Assembly: GCA_963575745.1 (NCBI GenBank) | Contig: CAUYUJ010022504.1 | Coordinates: 1 to 64,000, forward strand | DNA length: 64,000 nt | Origin: Prorocentrum cordatum | Taxonomy: Eukaryota > Sar > Dinophyceae > Prorocentrales > Prorocentraceae | Reading direction: 5' to 3' | In this document: positions 30,067 through 40,100 of the stretch, piece by piece | Layout of the letters: every line of letters begins with the position of its first letter | How positions within the stretch are numbered: the first letter of the stretch is position 1 | Notes under the pieces: model-generated | The model's input: the letters and a program-made list of their open reading frames with translations, nothing else | Databases searched by the model: none | What the model was told of the DNA's origin: nothing | Program-made: the position numbers and the translations under genes

Positions 30067-33000
30067 TTATTTATCATCTGCTTTGTGATTGGTCTCCTGA
30101 ATCATAGCGCGTACTATTTGCTCATCCAAGGCGTCCTCTGCGGATGTACGGCCAGCAGGGGTTTCCCCCGGCCTGGCCGAGGGTGCTGATGCTGGCGTCG
30201 TCCTTGGAGGCTCCATGTTGTGGTCGGGGTCGCTAGGTGCCAATCCAGGAGGGTCGTCGATGAGTTCTCCAGGAAGGCAGGCGCAAATCTCGTACTTGCT
30301 CAATGGCTCTCTTGCTGCCAATGGCGGGTAGTCCCATGGGTCGCCGCCTGGCCACAACTGCTGGCCATGCATGTGGTGTGGTTTGAGGCGGCGAATTGCA
30401 ATAATTGCCGCAGCGGGTACCACGTCCTCTGTCATGATAGCGCCCTGAGCACCCAACCAAAATCTGCAACCTGCTTTTGTGGCGGTTTCCATGTTAATCA
30501 CCAGCTCGACCTCGTTCTTGTAGTTGTTGAACTTGTACGATTCCACTGAAGTATGTGGGTTCTTTTGAACATTGTTCAAATATGTGCTAGAACTAAAGAA
30601 TGCCTCAGATCGCCGCGATGGTTTATAATTTCTGTCTCTCTGAGAATGTGGTTCAACATATCCAGGAATGATCCCTGTCTTCAATATGTTCTTCCAGGCA
30701 CGGGATGCTGTGCCATGATGGAGATACTTGACATCTGTCCACTGTAGGCTCTCCCATCCCATATTCCATGGCTTGGAAGATGGGTTGACACAACTGTGAC
30801 CACCAACGCACCGAATAGCAATGACGCTGTTCCAGTCAAAAGCACTGGGGTCACCTCCTTCAGGGATCGGCTTGGCATATATCTCGATTCTGTTTTTCTG
30901 CGGGTCAATATGCTTCTGGAACGCACGGATAATGAATATCGGATAGTAGTCGTTCCAATCGGTGTATCCTTCATTTTCACCGTCTTTCTTGAAATGTGCC
31001 ACTGCCGCTTCCATGGACGGTCCATTGTGTTTTTCTTTGCGATCTCGGAATTTCCATTCGACCATTTCTTTAAAGGATTTCCAATTGCTTGGGATCTTCC
31101 AATCATTCTTTGTTGTTTTCTCCCAGATATGAATACGTCTGTCATGAAATTGGTTGATCCAAAACTTTTTGTAGTGAATCTCATGGCGTAACATGGTCGT
31201 GATGTCTTTGCTCATGTACTTGTTTACCCCCAGCCATTCATCCTCAATTAGCTCGGGACCATAACGTACATCGTCATAATGTGGTAATGGTATCCATTTC
31301 CACTCTGGGAAACAACCAGATTGTGCAATGTCAGGCGCATGAGCAATCACACTATCATCATGCAGTAGCTGCTCGTACCACTCCTGGTCTCCCATGCAGG
31401 CAAATCCATTGGTCGCGCGCGTGCCCCGCAACATTGGGCACATGTATGGATGGTCATCTTTGACGCCTGCTTGTAGCTTCCATTCGCGAATAGTGCATGA
31501 GTTGTCGAAGATCCCGATCTTGCTGGTATCCTCGTGCATGGAGCGCTCACAGCTGTCCTGCCGTGACAATATATTCATCTCATGTGGAGAAGGCTCCTCC
31601 TCGGCAGGAGTTGCCTCCAGCTCCATTGCCTCAAGGTCGGTGCCGTCGTCAGGGATCGGCACCGCCTCAGCTTTTGGGAGCTGATCTGCTGATTGTTGTT
31701 CTGCTTTGGGTTCTGGAGTCGATGGTTGCGACGCTTTTATCGATTGCGGTCCAGGTTGCAGTGGATCAGGCAATGGGCCTGGGGGGGCTGGCTGTGCTGT
31801 GTCAGCAGCTGCCTTCCATACGGATGTAGGAACATCAGGGTCATGACCCAAAGCAACTCGATCCAGTGCATTCTGCTTGAAGAATGTTTTGCATGCCTCG
31901 ATGTTCTTCTCGTTCTCGGCAGCTGGGCCGATGCTGTGAGAAGACAATCTGTTATCTTCTGCAATGATTCTTGCTTTGGTCGGATTATCATCTCCATCCA
32001 GATCTTTGATCTGATGTAAAAATTGCTCGAATACAACCCAAGTAACTGCATGTGCATCTTCAACAGTTTTGACGATCTTGGGATGTAGGAGTTCATCTTT
32101 CTCAAGAGAATGCCAAGATGCCCAAGCCCCAGGGTATTCTTTGATCAACAGCATAAGGTACTGGAATAAGTCGTTGTATGCAATAACCCATGGATCATTA
32201 TCAGGAAGGGTTTGGTCAGGATCGCCAGGGTCAGGTGCTGGCGTACGTGTCGGCATTCCAGGAGTCGGCTCAGTGGCGTCGCCCGTCTCGGCAGGCAGTG
32301 ATGCCGGCAATGTGCCCTCGGTACATGACGCCATCCACGCACAATGAGCCATCTCGTTTGCCGTCTGTGTCATCAACGTTGTGAGGCTGAGGTCTCTTTT
32401 CCATTCGTTTGTCAACTTTTCTCTGAAATCGAGGGCTGCCATGATTTCTTTGGCCTGCGTGTAGGCCTGGTTGTCCGTGACAGCAGTCAGCAATGGCGGC
32501 CTGAATGGATATGGCTGAGAAGGAAGAGACTGTATCAAGGCGCAAAAATTGCGATAGCATACTGCGTCGCAGAATTGCGTTGTAAACATTGCCATGTTAT
32601 GGTTGTTCTGTTTGGCGTGCCAAGCCTGTGGGGTAACCCTGTCGTACGTATCCACCCAATGGTCGGATGGAAGAACAGTGATACCACGGTTCTGCATGAT
32701 AGTGATCAAGTCGCTCGTGTGGTGATCAAAGTTCGGGTGTACGCCCCATTGCGCTGCTTTTCCAGGTCCCATGACCGTGGGGCAGCGGAAATACTGCATC
32801 ACGTCGACAAAACGTGATACGTCCACGAGCACGTGCACGGGCATGAGCGTCGGGACGCCGCCCTCACATTCCATCTTTTGGAGCTCGTATACGTTGGTAG
32901 GAGCACGACTGTGATGTCGGCGCATGTCGATGGTGTTCTGTCCAGGATTGGCACATGCGATGTCGTTCGCGCTCCATGCTACCATGGCATTGAGTCCCCT

Positions 33001-36000
33001 GTGATAGTGTCTTTGTTTTATGGATGATGGGAAATCATTGGCCCAGTATTCCCAGATGGTCTCGTTCAACTCGCGCCACTTCTTGATGGAGGCGTTCCCT
33101 CTGGCTGCGCGGATCTTCCTGATCATATTGCGCTGCTCGAGAGTGTTCTCAGACTGATTGTTGAGAAGAGCGTTGGTACGGCTTTCTTCTTTCTCGAAGC
33201 GTTGCTTGCGTAGTTCCTCCATGCCGTATCGTATGCCTTCATAACCAGCTTCAGGCAAGAGAACGCAATCTTGACCAATCGGCGTGTCATTCTGTCTGAA
33301 CCATTCCCTGTAATTGTCAAAGGAGAATGCCCACATCATGATGTCGTCGCGGATCATGGTCGACAGGTGCTCAAGAGTAGCGCCGCCCATGTATTCCGCG
33401 CGGTTGAGGCACGGCATGAATAGCGGTACAAGAGCAGTATTTGATGCATTGGCGAGGTCGATTCTCTTCTGTGCAGCGTTGAGCTCGTCGATGCCGAAAG
33501 TGGGGTACTTCGTGTGTTTTGCACCCTTAGTCCCTTTCTTGGGATGCATGATCCATGTTGAGTCAGTGTATAAGTTGGTCCATTTGTACGCGTGACCCGA
33601 TGGCCCAAACGCATGATGTAATAGTAGTCCCAAGTCCTCTTGTATGAGGGAGTGCCACCCATTGTCTGATAATAGTGTAGAAACCAAGCGACCACCACAG
33701 AAAGCACTGTATTTTGCGTGGTCCAGCTCAAATGGGTCAACATCATTGCCAGGAGTCAGGCCAGGGTCATTCGAACCCATCAGGTCAGCAGCTTCGCCGA
33801 AGAAGTCGTTGCCCTCGTTGTATGGTGTCCAACGATAGGTACGCTCTGTATCTTGTGGATCATCCAATATCGCTACCCAACCATTCGGATGGTCGGATGG
33901 TGTTGCCACCGTCTTGGAGTTTGATCCGATACTTCCAAAGCCTCCGTGCGCAGTCAACCATGTAGTAAGCTTGCGGCGGAACTTCTTTGTTTGGGTAAGG
34001 TCGGAAAATGCTCTCGTGTTGGTGACCAAATTATCTTCGACGATGTGACCGATGTGTCCAGATGTATCCGATGTCCTGGCGGTGCCAGGTGGACGAGTAG
34101 GTAGCTTGGCCATTGCGCGATCAATTTTAGGAGCGTAGCATGGCGTTACCAATCCATTCTGGTATACATCGGATGGTGCACTCAGACCATTGTTGTAATA
34201 TCTTTGCGTATCCGTAACGCTGTCCTCGGTGTATTGTCCCAGAACTGCACTGCCAATTTTGGACCAATCGTTGCGAATCATCATCCACTCCGTCTTCAGT
34301 ATCATTGTAGTAAAGTTTGATGGTGTACATTTGCGGTCTGATCCTGGGATCGTCGCATTCAAATGATCATGTAGTCCACGAACACTGTCTTGTACTGAAG
34401 GATTACGATTCAAAAGGCTGGAAATCATACACATAGCACGCATGAATGATAGCCACGGCGTAGCTGTGAACGTGTTGTACTCATAGTTGGCGTTGCCGCC
34501 GACGGATCCACTCTCGGTGTTGGCCCATTTCTTAGCCTCGACGGACGCGAAGCGGGCGAGTTCACGAATAGAAGATTCGTCGGGTACGCGAAGATCAAAT
34601 TCTCCGCTCCGATCGGCACGCCGTTGATGTATGCATATGTAACCATCTTCGGGATCACGAGGACGACCAGTTTGAGCGTGGTACGCGAAACCCACGCGGT
34701 CATCGTCCCTGGCGTTCGGGTCGTACTCCTTGTCGTAGCCGATGGGCCAGCCAACGAGGTTGAGCGGCTGTGCCTGATCCATCTCGTGGATGGGGGGGTC
34801 GGGATTAGAACCGATCTCACTTATTTTCGCCTCGCAAGCGGCGTATAGGATGCTTGTAAGCTTTACAGCTCGAGTCGTAAAATTGCTGCGGTGTGAACGA
34901 ATAATCAATGTTCTAATTCTCTCTGCATCTCGTGGAGGTGAGGGAGGATGGCGGGGATGTCTACCGTGCGGTGAACGTGCGCGTGAACGAGGTGTGCGCG
35001 ACGCAGTATCTGCGGCTGGTACGCCAATGTGGTACATGCATGCACATAGTCCCTCGTGGCTAGCTTGCCCAACACACTGAAATCCGCATTCTGATCCTAC
35101 ATCGCCCCATCTTTCTTTCTCCGTCAACAATATCTTGCATATTTCTGTGCATCCATTCAATTTAGGAGGTTCCGCTTCATGAGGTAAACCGTCGGGCCTC
35201 CGAGGCCCTCGTATCGGAGGACATTGTATCGGAGTAACGGGAAAGATAAGCGAGTGTTCCAAGAGGTCCTTCCAAAGGTCTGCTTTCTTGGTCTCGAAAT
35301 GTTTGGTCATCAGATCTGCGATATGCTCTTTTGTTCCTACATATTTAAGCTCGATATGTTCAATGTGGCATGTTTCGCATATCCAATCCAGATTGATACG
35401 ATGAGTACGATGAAGATGACGAAGTGCTGGTGTACGTCCCTTTTTGACAATTTTGATAACGGCCTGGTTATCCTCCAGGACGATAAGACGTACCTTGGGT
35501 GCACTGATCTCTGGAGCTGGCTCTGGATCCACGTGTAGTACAGTACCTTCATGGGATATCGTACGTCTCTTCGGAGTCGTAGGTAAATCCGCATTTAGCG
35601 GTAGTTGCCTACGGCTAGGAGAAGATCCCCGAGTAGGGGGTGCCTTGCGAGGCGATGGTTTACGCTTCTTTTTGGCTGCCAATGTAGGACACATCGCCGG
35701 GTCAACGTGTCGATGGCAGCTCAGGCATGCATTCTTCTCTTTGCATGTTTTGGCAACTCCCACCACGGCTTCCCAGAATGATAGTAGTGGTAACCCTTCC
35801 AGTCGTAGTGCGGAATCGAGAGCAACGATCTCCGATTCAGTAGATGAATGTGAAACAACCGTTTGTGTCTTACATACAGCGTTGACTGGAAAGAACGTAT
35901 TGGGTCCAACAAGCGCAGCAAAAACACCGGTAGTGGATTTGGATGATGTAATGCAATCAGCGAACGAGGCGTCAGTGAAGAGCATGATGGATAACTTGTC

Positions 36001-37152
36001 TGACGAATCGCCTATCCATCCGCGTAAGCAATGTGTACGCGTCGTTTTGATGTAGCATATCAAACGATGTAGACGTTTGTCACATGTAGTATTCCATTTG
36101 GTAATTTCTCTGGCCAACATACATACCGGATGTAGAAGATCGAAACGACAGCAACGTGCCAAGTACAGGATCTTCATTAGTACACTTGCCGCGTCCTGGC
36201 CCAGAACGCCCTCGTCTGAATAGTCGGACTCAGTGAAGAAGGTGTCATCGATGCCAGGGGTCTCTGCGTCGGGTAGGTCATGGTATGTGGCGGGTATGGT
36301 ATTGGTAGAAGTTGTGTCGACCGGTTTTGCTGGGCTGGATGATCGTGGCCGTGCGTTGAGCACACTGGTAGGTCTGGCGACCGACCCGGAGGAGGATGGC
36401 GATTTGGATCGCGAAGCCCTCGGCGAGTCGGATCGTTTCCGACGTGACCCTGTTCCCTGGGCGCGCTTGGAGGCGCATTCCAGGTACCGCTCAATGCACT
36501 GATCTGTAAAACCAAGCAAGTCATGTCGAATACCACGAACGTGTTTTGCCGTATTGTATTCTTTCTCGTTGTGTGCAGGTAGCATAGGGCGTATTGTGGA
36601 CATTCTTTTGTCGAAGATGCTCTGCGGTACATCATATGCTTGTTGTCCACAACCCAAATATTGTGAGTATGGAGTAGGCGGATCCAAATCGATACCGCTT
36701 TTGCGAATATAATCCCAGCCAGTCTGTAGATTATGAGCTGGGCCGGCCAACTTAAAATCGTCCACATATACTGAAAGTATCAGTCCCAGCTTGTTGTGTC
36801 TCCATACGCATTCCCATCCTGAAATAGGCTCGAAACCGACGCTTTCCAAGCATGTACGGCATTTTCGTTCCCAAAAGACACCTGCGAGGGGGTGTCCGTA
36901 TAGTGCCAGTCGCAATCGGCACACTGGGTTCTTGTATTTTGACCATGATGTCGGTTGTCGCCATTTAGGTATAGTAATCCAGGTATCAACTGGATCAATT
37001 CGTCCGTCGCCGTATAATAATGCCTGCGTGTAAGCTCCAGGTGCGTCACTTTGCTCTCCCGCATATTGCGGTAATAATGCAGTAGCATCGCAAAGTTTGG
37101 AAGCCTCTATATGCGAAGCACTGGAAGCGGCGTCGGCGAATATGGCGGCCAA
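30067..37152 (-). CDS. Element 2 RT (C-terminal half), RNase H and giant extension with Tpt1/KptA-like domain
   Basis: The 2,361-residue frame begins inside the reverse transcriptase: the YVDD motif is at 129-132 after the CRLRLALYGHPLAGVFW block. RNase H follows, with D394, E439, D561 and D613. The spacing between E439 and D561 is unusually long because of a cysteine-rich, lysine/proline-rich insert at about 470-550. Ordinary copia polyproteins end near residue 640; here about 1,720 more residues follow. Most of them I do not recognise; a Cys-rich patch lies at about 665-715 and a Pro-rich linker at about 1,810-1,900. Residues 2,144-2,256 (nucleotides 30,385-30,723) resemble the tRNA 2'-phosphotransferase/ADP-ribosyltransferase fold: LHHGT, a W..IL..G helix, FFSSS, EVELVIN and FWLGAQGAIMTEDVVP. 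The frame ends at TAA 30,067-30,069 but the same phase stays open beyond it. Confidence 0.88.
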   Translation of the reverse strand: MAAIFADAASSASHIEASKLCDATALLPQYAGEQSDAPGAYTQALLYGDGRIDPVDTWITIPKWRQPTSWSKYKNPVCRLRLALYGHPLAGVFWERKCRTCLESVGFEPISGWECVWRHNKLGLILSVYVDDFKLAGPAHNLQTGWDYIRKSGIDLDPPTPYSQYLGCGQQAYDVPQSIFDKRMSTIRPMLPAHNEKEYNTAKHVRGIRHDLLGFTDQCIERYLECASKRAQGTGSRRKRSDSPRASRSKSPSSSGSVARPTSVLNARPRSSSPAKPVDTTSTNTIPATYHDLPDAETPGIDDTFFTESDYSDEGVLGQDAASVLMKILYLARCCRFDLLHPVCMLAREITKWNTTCDKRLHRLICYIKTTRTHCLRGWIGDSSDKLSIMLFTDASFADCITSSKSTTGVFAALVGPNTFFPVNAVCKTQTVVSHSSTESEIVALDSALRLEGLPLLSFWEAVVGVAKTCKEKNACLSCHRHVDPAMCPTLAAKKKRKPSPRKAPPTRGSSPSRRQLPLNADLPTTPKRRTISHEGTVLHVDPEPAPEISAPKVRLIVLEDNQAVIKIVKKGRTPALRHLHRTHRINLDWICETCHIEHIELKYVGTKEHIADLMTKHFETKKADLWKDLLEHSLIFPVTPIQCPPIRGPRRPDGLPHEAEPPKLNGCTEICKILLTEKERWGDVGSECGFQCVGQASHEGLCACMYHIGVPAADTASRTPRSRARSPHGRHPRHPPSPPRDAERIRTLIIRSHRSNFTTRAVKLTSILYAACEAKISEIGSNPDPPIHEMDQAQPLNLVGWPIGYDKEYDPNARDDDRVGFAYHAQTGRPRDPEDGYICIHQRRADRSGEFDLRVPDESSIRELARFASVEAKKWANTESGSVGGNANYEYNTFTATPWLSFMRAMCMISSLLNRNPSVQDSVRGLHDHLNATIPGSDRKCTPSNFTTMILKTEWMMIRNDWSKIGSAVLGQYTEDSVTDTQRYYNNGLSAPSDVYQNGLVTPCYAPKIDRAMAKLPTRPPGTARTSDTSGHIGHIVEDNLVTNTRAFSDLTQTKKFRRKLTTWLTAHGGFGSIGSNSKTVATPSDHPNGWVAILDDPQDTERTYRWTPYNEGNDFFGEAADLMGSNDPGLTPGNDVDPFELDHAKYSAFCGGRLVSTLLSDNGWHSLIQEDLGLLLHHAFGPSGHAYKWTNLYTDSTWIMHPKKGTKGAKHTKYPTFGIDELNAAQKRIDLANASNTALVPLFMPCLNRAEYMGGATLEHLSTMIRDDIMMWAFSFDNYREWFRQNDTPIGQDCVLLPEAGYEGIRYGMEELRKQRFEKEESRTNALLNNQSENTLEQRNMIRKIRAARGNASIKKWRELNETIWEYWANDFPSSIKQRHYHRGLNAMVAWSANDIACANPGQNTIDMRRHHSRAPTNVYELQKMECEGGVPTLMPVHVLVDVSRFVDVMQYFRCPTVMGPGKAAQWGVHPNFDHHTSDLITIMQNRGITVLPSDHWVDTYDRVTPQAWHAKQNNHNMAMFTTQFCDAVCYRNFCALIQSLPSQPYPFRPPLLTAVTDNQAYTQAKEIMAALDFREKLTNEWKRDLSLTTLMTQTANEMAHCAWMASCTEGTLPASLPAETGDATEPTPGMPTRTPAPDPGDPDQTLPDNDPWVIAYNDLFQYLMLLIKEYPGAWASWHSLEKDELLHPKIVKTVEDAHAVTWVVFEQFLHQIKDLDGDDNPTKARIIAEDNRLSSHSIGPAAENEKNIEACKTFFKQNALDRVALGHDPDVPTSVWKAAADTAQPAPPGPLPDPLQPGPQSIKASQPSTPEPKAEQQSADQLPKAEAVPIPDDGTDLEAMELEATPAEEEPSPHEMNILSRQDSCERSMHEDTSKIGIFDNSCTIREWKLQAGVKDDHPYMCPMLRGTRATNGFACMGDQEWYEQLLHDDSVIAHAPDIAQSGCFPEWKWIPLPHYDDVRYGPELIEDEWLGVNKYMSKDITTMLRHEIHYKKFWINQFHDRRIHIWEKTTKNDWKIPSNWKSFKEMVEWKFRDRKEKHNGPSMEAAVAHFKKDGENEGYTDWNDYYPIFIIRAFQKHIDPQKNRIEIYAKPIPEGGDPSAFDWNSVIAIRCVGGHSCVNPSSKPWNMGWESLQWTDVKYLHHGTASRAWKNILKTGIIPGYVEPHSQRDRNYKPSRRSEAFFSSSTYLNNVQKNPHTSVESYKFNNYKNEVELVINMETATKAGCRFWLGAQGAIMTEDVVPAAAIIAIRRLKPHHMHGQQLWPGGDPWDYPPLAAREPLSKYEICACLPGELIDDPPGLAPSDPDHNMEPPRTTPASAPSARPGETPAGRTSAEDALDEQIVRAMIQETNHKADDK
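30385..30723 (-). other. Tpt1/KptA-like domain within the element 2 polyprotein
   Basis: The family removes the 2'-phosphate left at a ligated tRNA splice junction, using NAD+. Seen here are the HGT motif, a helix with W and IL and a following glycine, a hydrophobic strand EVELVIN, and a conserved FW....GAIMT..VVP block, which matches the family pattern F(Y/F)..(A/E)NG(V/A)(I/W)LT...VP. The first catalytic arginine and the GR.H strand are less clear, so the domain may be diverged or may act on another RNA end. Confidence 0.6.
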
Positions 37153-40100
37153 ACCAGTTTCATCTTTGCCTGTATTGCCTGAACCACCACTCTGCCCTTG
37201 AATTTACGTAGATCAGGAGGAAGTTCTTCATGTTTGACTGAAGATAGCTCCAAGATATTGAAGAAATGCACCTTTGTTCCATTGCGGATAGCTTGTGACT
37301 CAATATCAGCTTTTTCTGCAACGGTCTCCAACATCCATGTTTGTTTCTTTTCCAATCTCTCGTATTCTTTTCGTAGGGCTTCTTGTGCACGTGGTTCTGC
37401 GGCAACTTCTTTCTTACTCAGGTTTCTGGTAACTAATGCTGGGCGTGACCATGTCGAATCTGGTATTTTATCTCTGTGTGCCGGGGTGTAGTTGGTCTCA
37501 CGTGGCATGGTTGGCATTACTACCGACTGGGAGAACTTGCGTATAAGCGGGTTCAAAGTCCCAAAGTCGGTTCCCTCATTATCCACAAAGACCAAAGCAC
37601 GTTCTTCTCCGTCGTGCTGTTGTGGTAGTTGACGGTAGTATAGTACCGTGGTAATGTCACGTGGCCCACCAGGTAATTTGGCATACAGTATTTCTTTGTT
37701 TGTCACGCCTTTGACATTCTCGTCGCGAATGACGTCGCCATTGTCAGTGTCGTATGTAATCCGTCGTTCCACAAGATTCCATGTGGGTCCGCCTGATGTA
37801 GTAGTACGGAAATTGTTGACCTGTTTATCCTGTCTTGTCCACACTCTCAATGCGGCACGATCACGAATCTCACGAGCTCGTTTAACGTCGTTGGCGTAAT
37901 AGATCTCTTTCTTTTGCTGTCCACGAGAAAGTGTTTTCCAATGCTCGGGAAGAACGTGATCAGGACGTGTAGTAGTCTGCACACGTGTCTCGCGTCCACG
38001 AACCACCATTTTGCCGTCTGGCGTTATTCTTGGAAGCTCATAAAACTGAATCGTGCCTGTCCATGGCTCGCTTAACTCCCTGTGGTCGTTGGCGCTAACA
38101 CCATCCCAAACATCTCGGAAGTTACTTTCGCCCTCGAAAGTAGAAGTCGTTTTGAAATCTCGTGTCACGTCGAGTTGGTCAACAGGTACAGGTATATTCA
38201 TGACGTCGTCCGTCGGGATGAACAGTTTCTTTCTTGGGGTACGAATGTGTCTGATGACGCAATGTCCACGCTGTTCCCAGTAGTCTGGCTCCGGCGCTGG
38301 TGCAGCAACTTCAGAAGCCGATGTCTGGATATCAATAGCGTTATCTTCCGTCGTCATCATAGACGGATCATCCCATTCTTTAGGGTAAGAAAGTGGAGGA
38401 TCAGGCATTGGCTTGTCACCCAAGGGGCGAGAAGTAGATGCCTTCACCTCGTCGTGTGCCTCAGGGTTATGATGTCGCAGAGTACCATCTTGCACGGGGT
38501 AGGTGAACCTGCCATCAGGAATGATGATGTCTTTGACTCTGTGCACATGACACAGATCACCATCAGGATTCTTGGCGTATGTAGCCGTGTCCAAAACAAG
38601 GTAGTCACCTGACCATCGTCCACCAGAGTGTAAGTGGTATCCCATGAATAACCCTTCCCGAGTATTTTCTTTGAACTTTGCAGTCTCGTTGTTAATCTCG
38701 GGGTTGAGGCATTTCCAAAATATCCGAGCACCGAATGGCATGCAGTGCCCAGGAAAGCTTTCGCCAAATCTTATTTCATGAGCTGTCTTTTCTGCATGCC
38801 CCTCGTCGAGGGCAGCGACGCCCGTGGATGTATGCACAAAGTTGTGTCCACAGCAAAAGGCTTGCATGGCCTCTTTCCACCATTCGTGTCCCAGACCAGA
38901 CATATGTAACACAGCTCTGGTACCGAGAATGACAATTTTGACAACGCGCTCAATCAATCCATTTGTCTGTGGACGATGTGGCGCACTCGTGTCGTGTCTC
39001 CATCCCAGTTGGCGGCAAGCCTTCTGAAGCTCTCCAGAGTTGTCTGTGTAGATATGCTTCACCTCATCGTTCGCGGCGATGAACTGTTGAAAGGATGCCT
39101 TTGTAGTAGCTGCGTCTTTGTGTAGCGCTGGGTAGGCCATGAAGATGCCAGTATATCTATCAAGGACAACAAGTGCATATTTGTCGCCATGTTTGTCCGC
39201 GGCATCGCCTTTGGCCAGTACGATATGGTCGGCAGTTAGAGCCTCACCGAACCTCTTCGGGACAAAAGCCTCGTAGGCGTTATCCTCGTCGGTGGGGTCT
39301 GCCGGTGGATGTGGTTTGCGCTGTCGTCTACACGGGGCATTCTGTGCCATCGTACGAGAACAGATCTCACAGTCAGGGCGTTTTGGGCTGTGAAGCATGT
39401 AATGCATCGGGTCGATCGGTTTCTTTTGTCGGTTGGGTAGAACTCGATCGTTGTCTGGATGCGTTCGTGTGGGTGTCTCTGTCGGTATGTCGTTGTCTGC
39501 TTGAGCTATATCGGACCCCCCGCACTGTGGAGGAGAACTCTGCGTCTGAGACGTAGGCGAGTCGGTGGTTGTGTCCACGTTGGGCTCGTCTGTTCTTGTG
39601 TCGGGAGGTTCTTCGACCGTAATGGTCCGTGCTCCTCCTCCCTCTCCGACATGTGGTCTCTTGGGGCAGGTCCCTATGCGGGGTCGTAGCTCGTCTGCAG
39701 TGGTTGGTTGCTCCGTAGTTTTGCAGCGCCAACAAGTGTCGTTACAGCGGGCGGATGAACGCTTTCGCTGACGACGGCGGGGTGCTGACGAAGTGCATAA
39801 ACGTGGTGGTGGTATCCGCGTTAAGTCGTCGAGTCGTAACTCTGGCACTCGATTGTTGACTGGAATCTTATACCATTGGCCCCCCGGATCCTGAAGCACG
39901 TAGCCCAGCTCAGGATCCCAAAGCTGTCGAAAGCCATCGACCTCAATCAATTTTCCAACTGATAGTAATGATGGGCAGTCTGGTAAAGCAAGGGCTGAAC
40001 TATGCAGTCCAACCTCGGGTAGCCGTATGTCGTAGTGCTCATTGACGGTACGATCACCATTTGCAGTTTCCAGAATATGCTCTTCGCGAATAGATATGCG

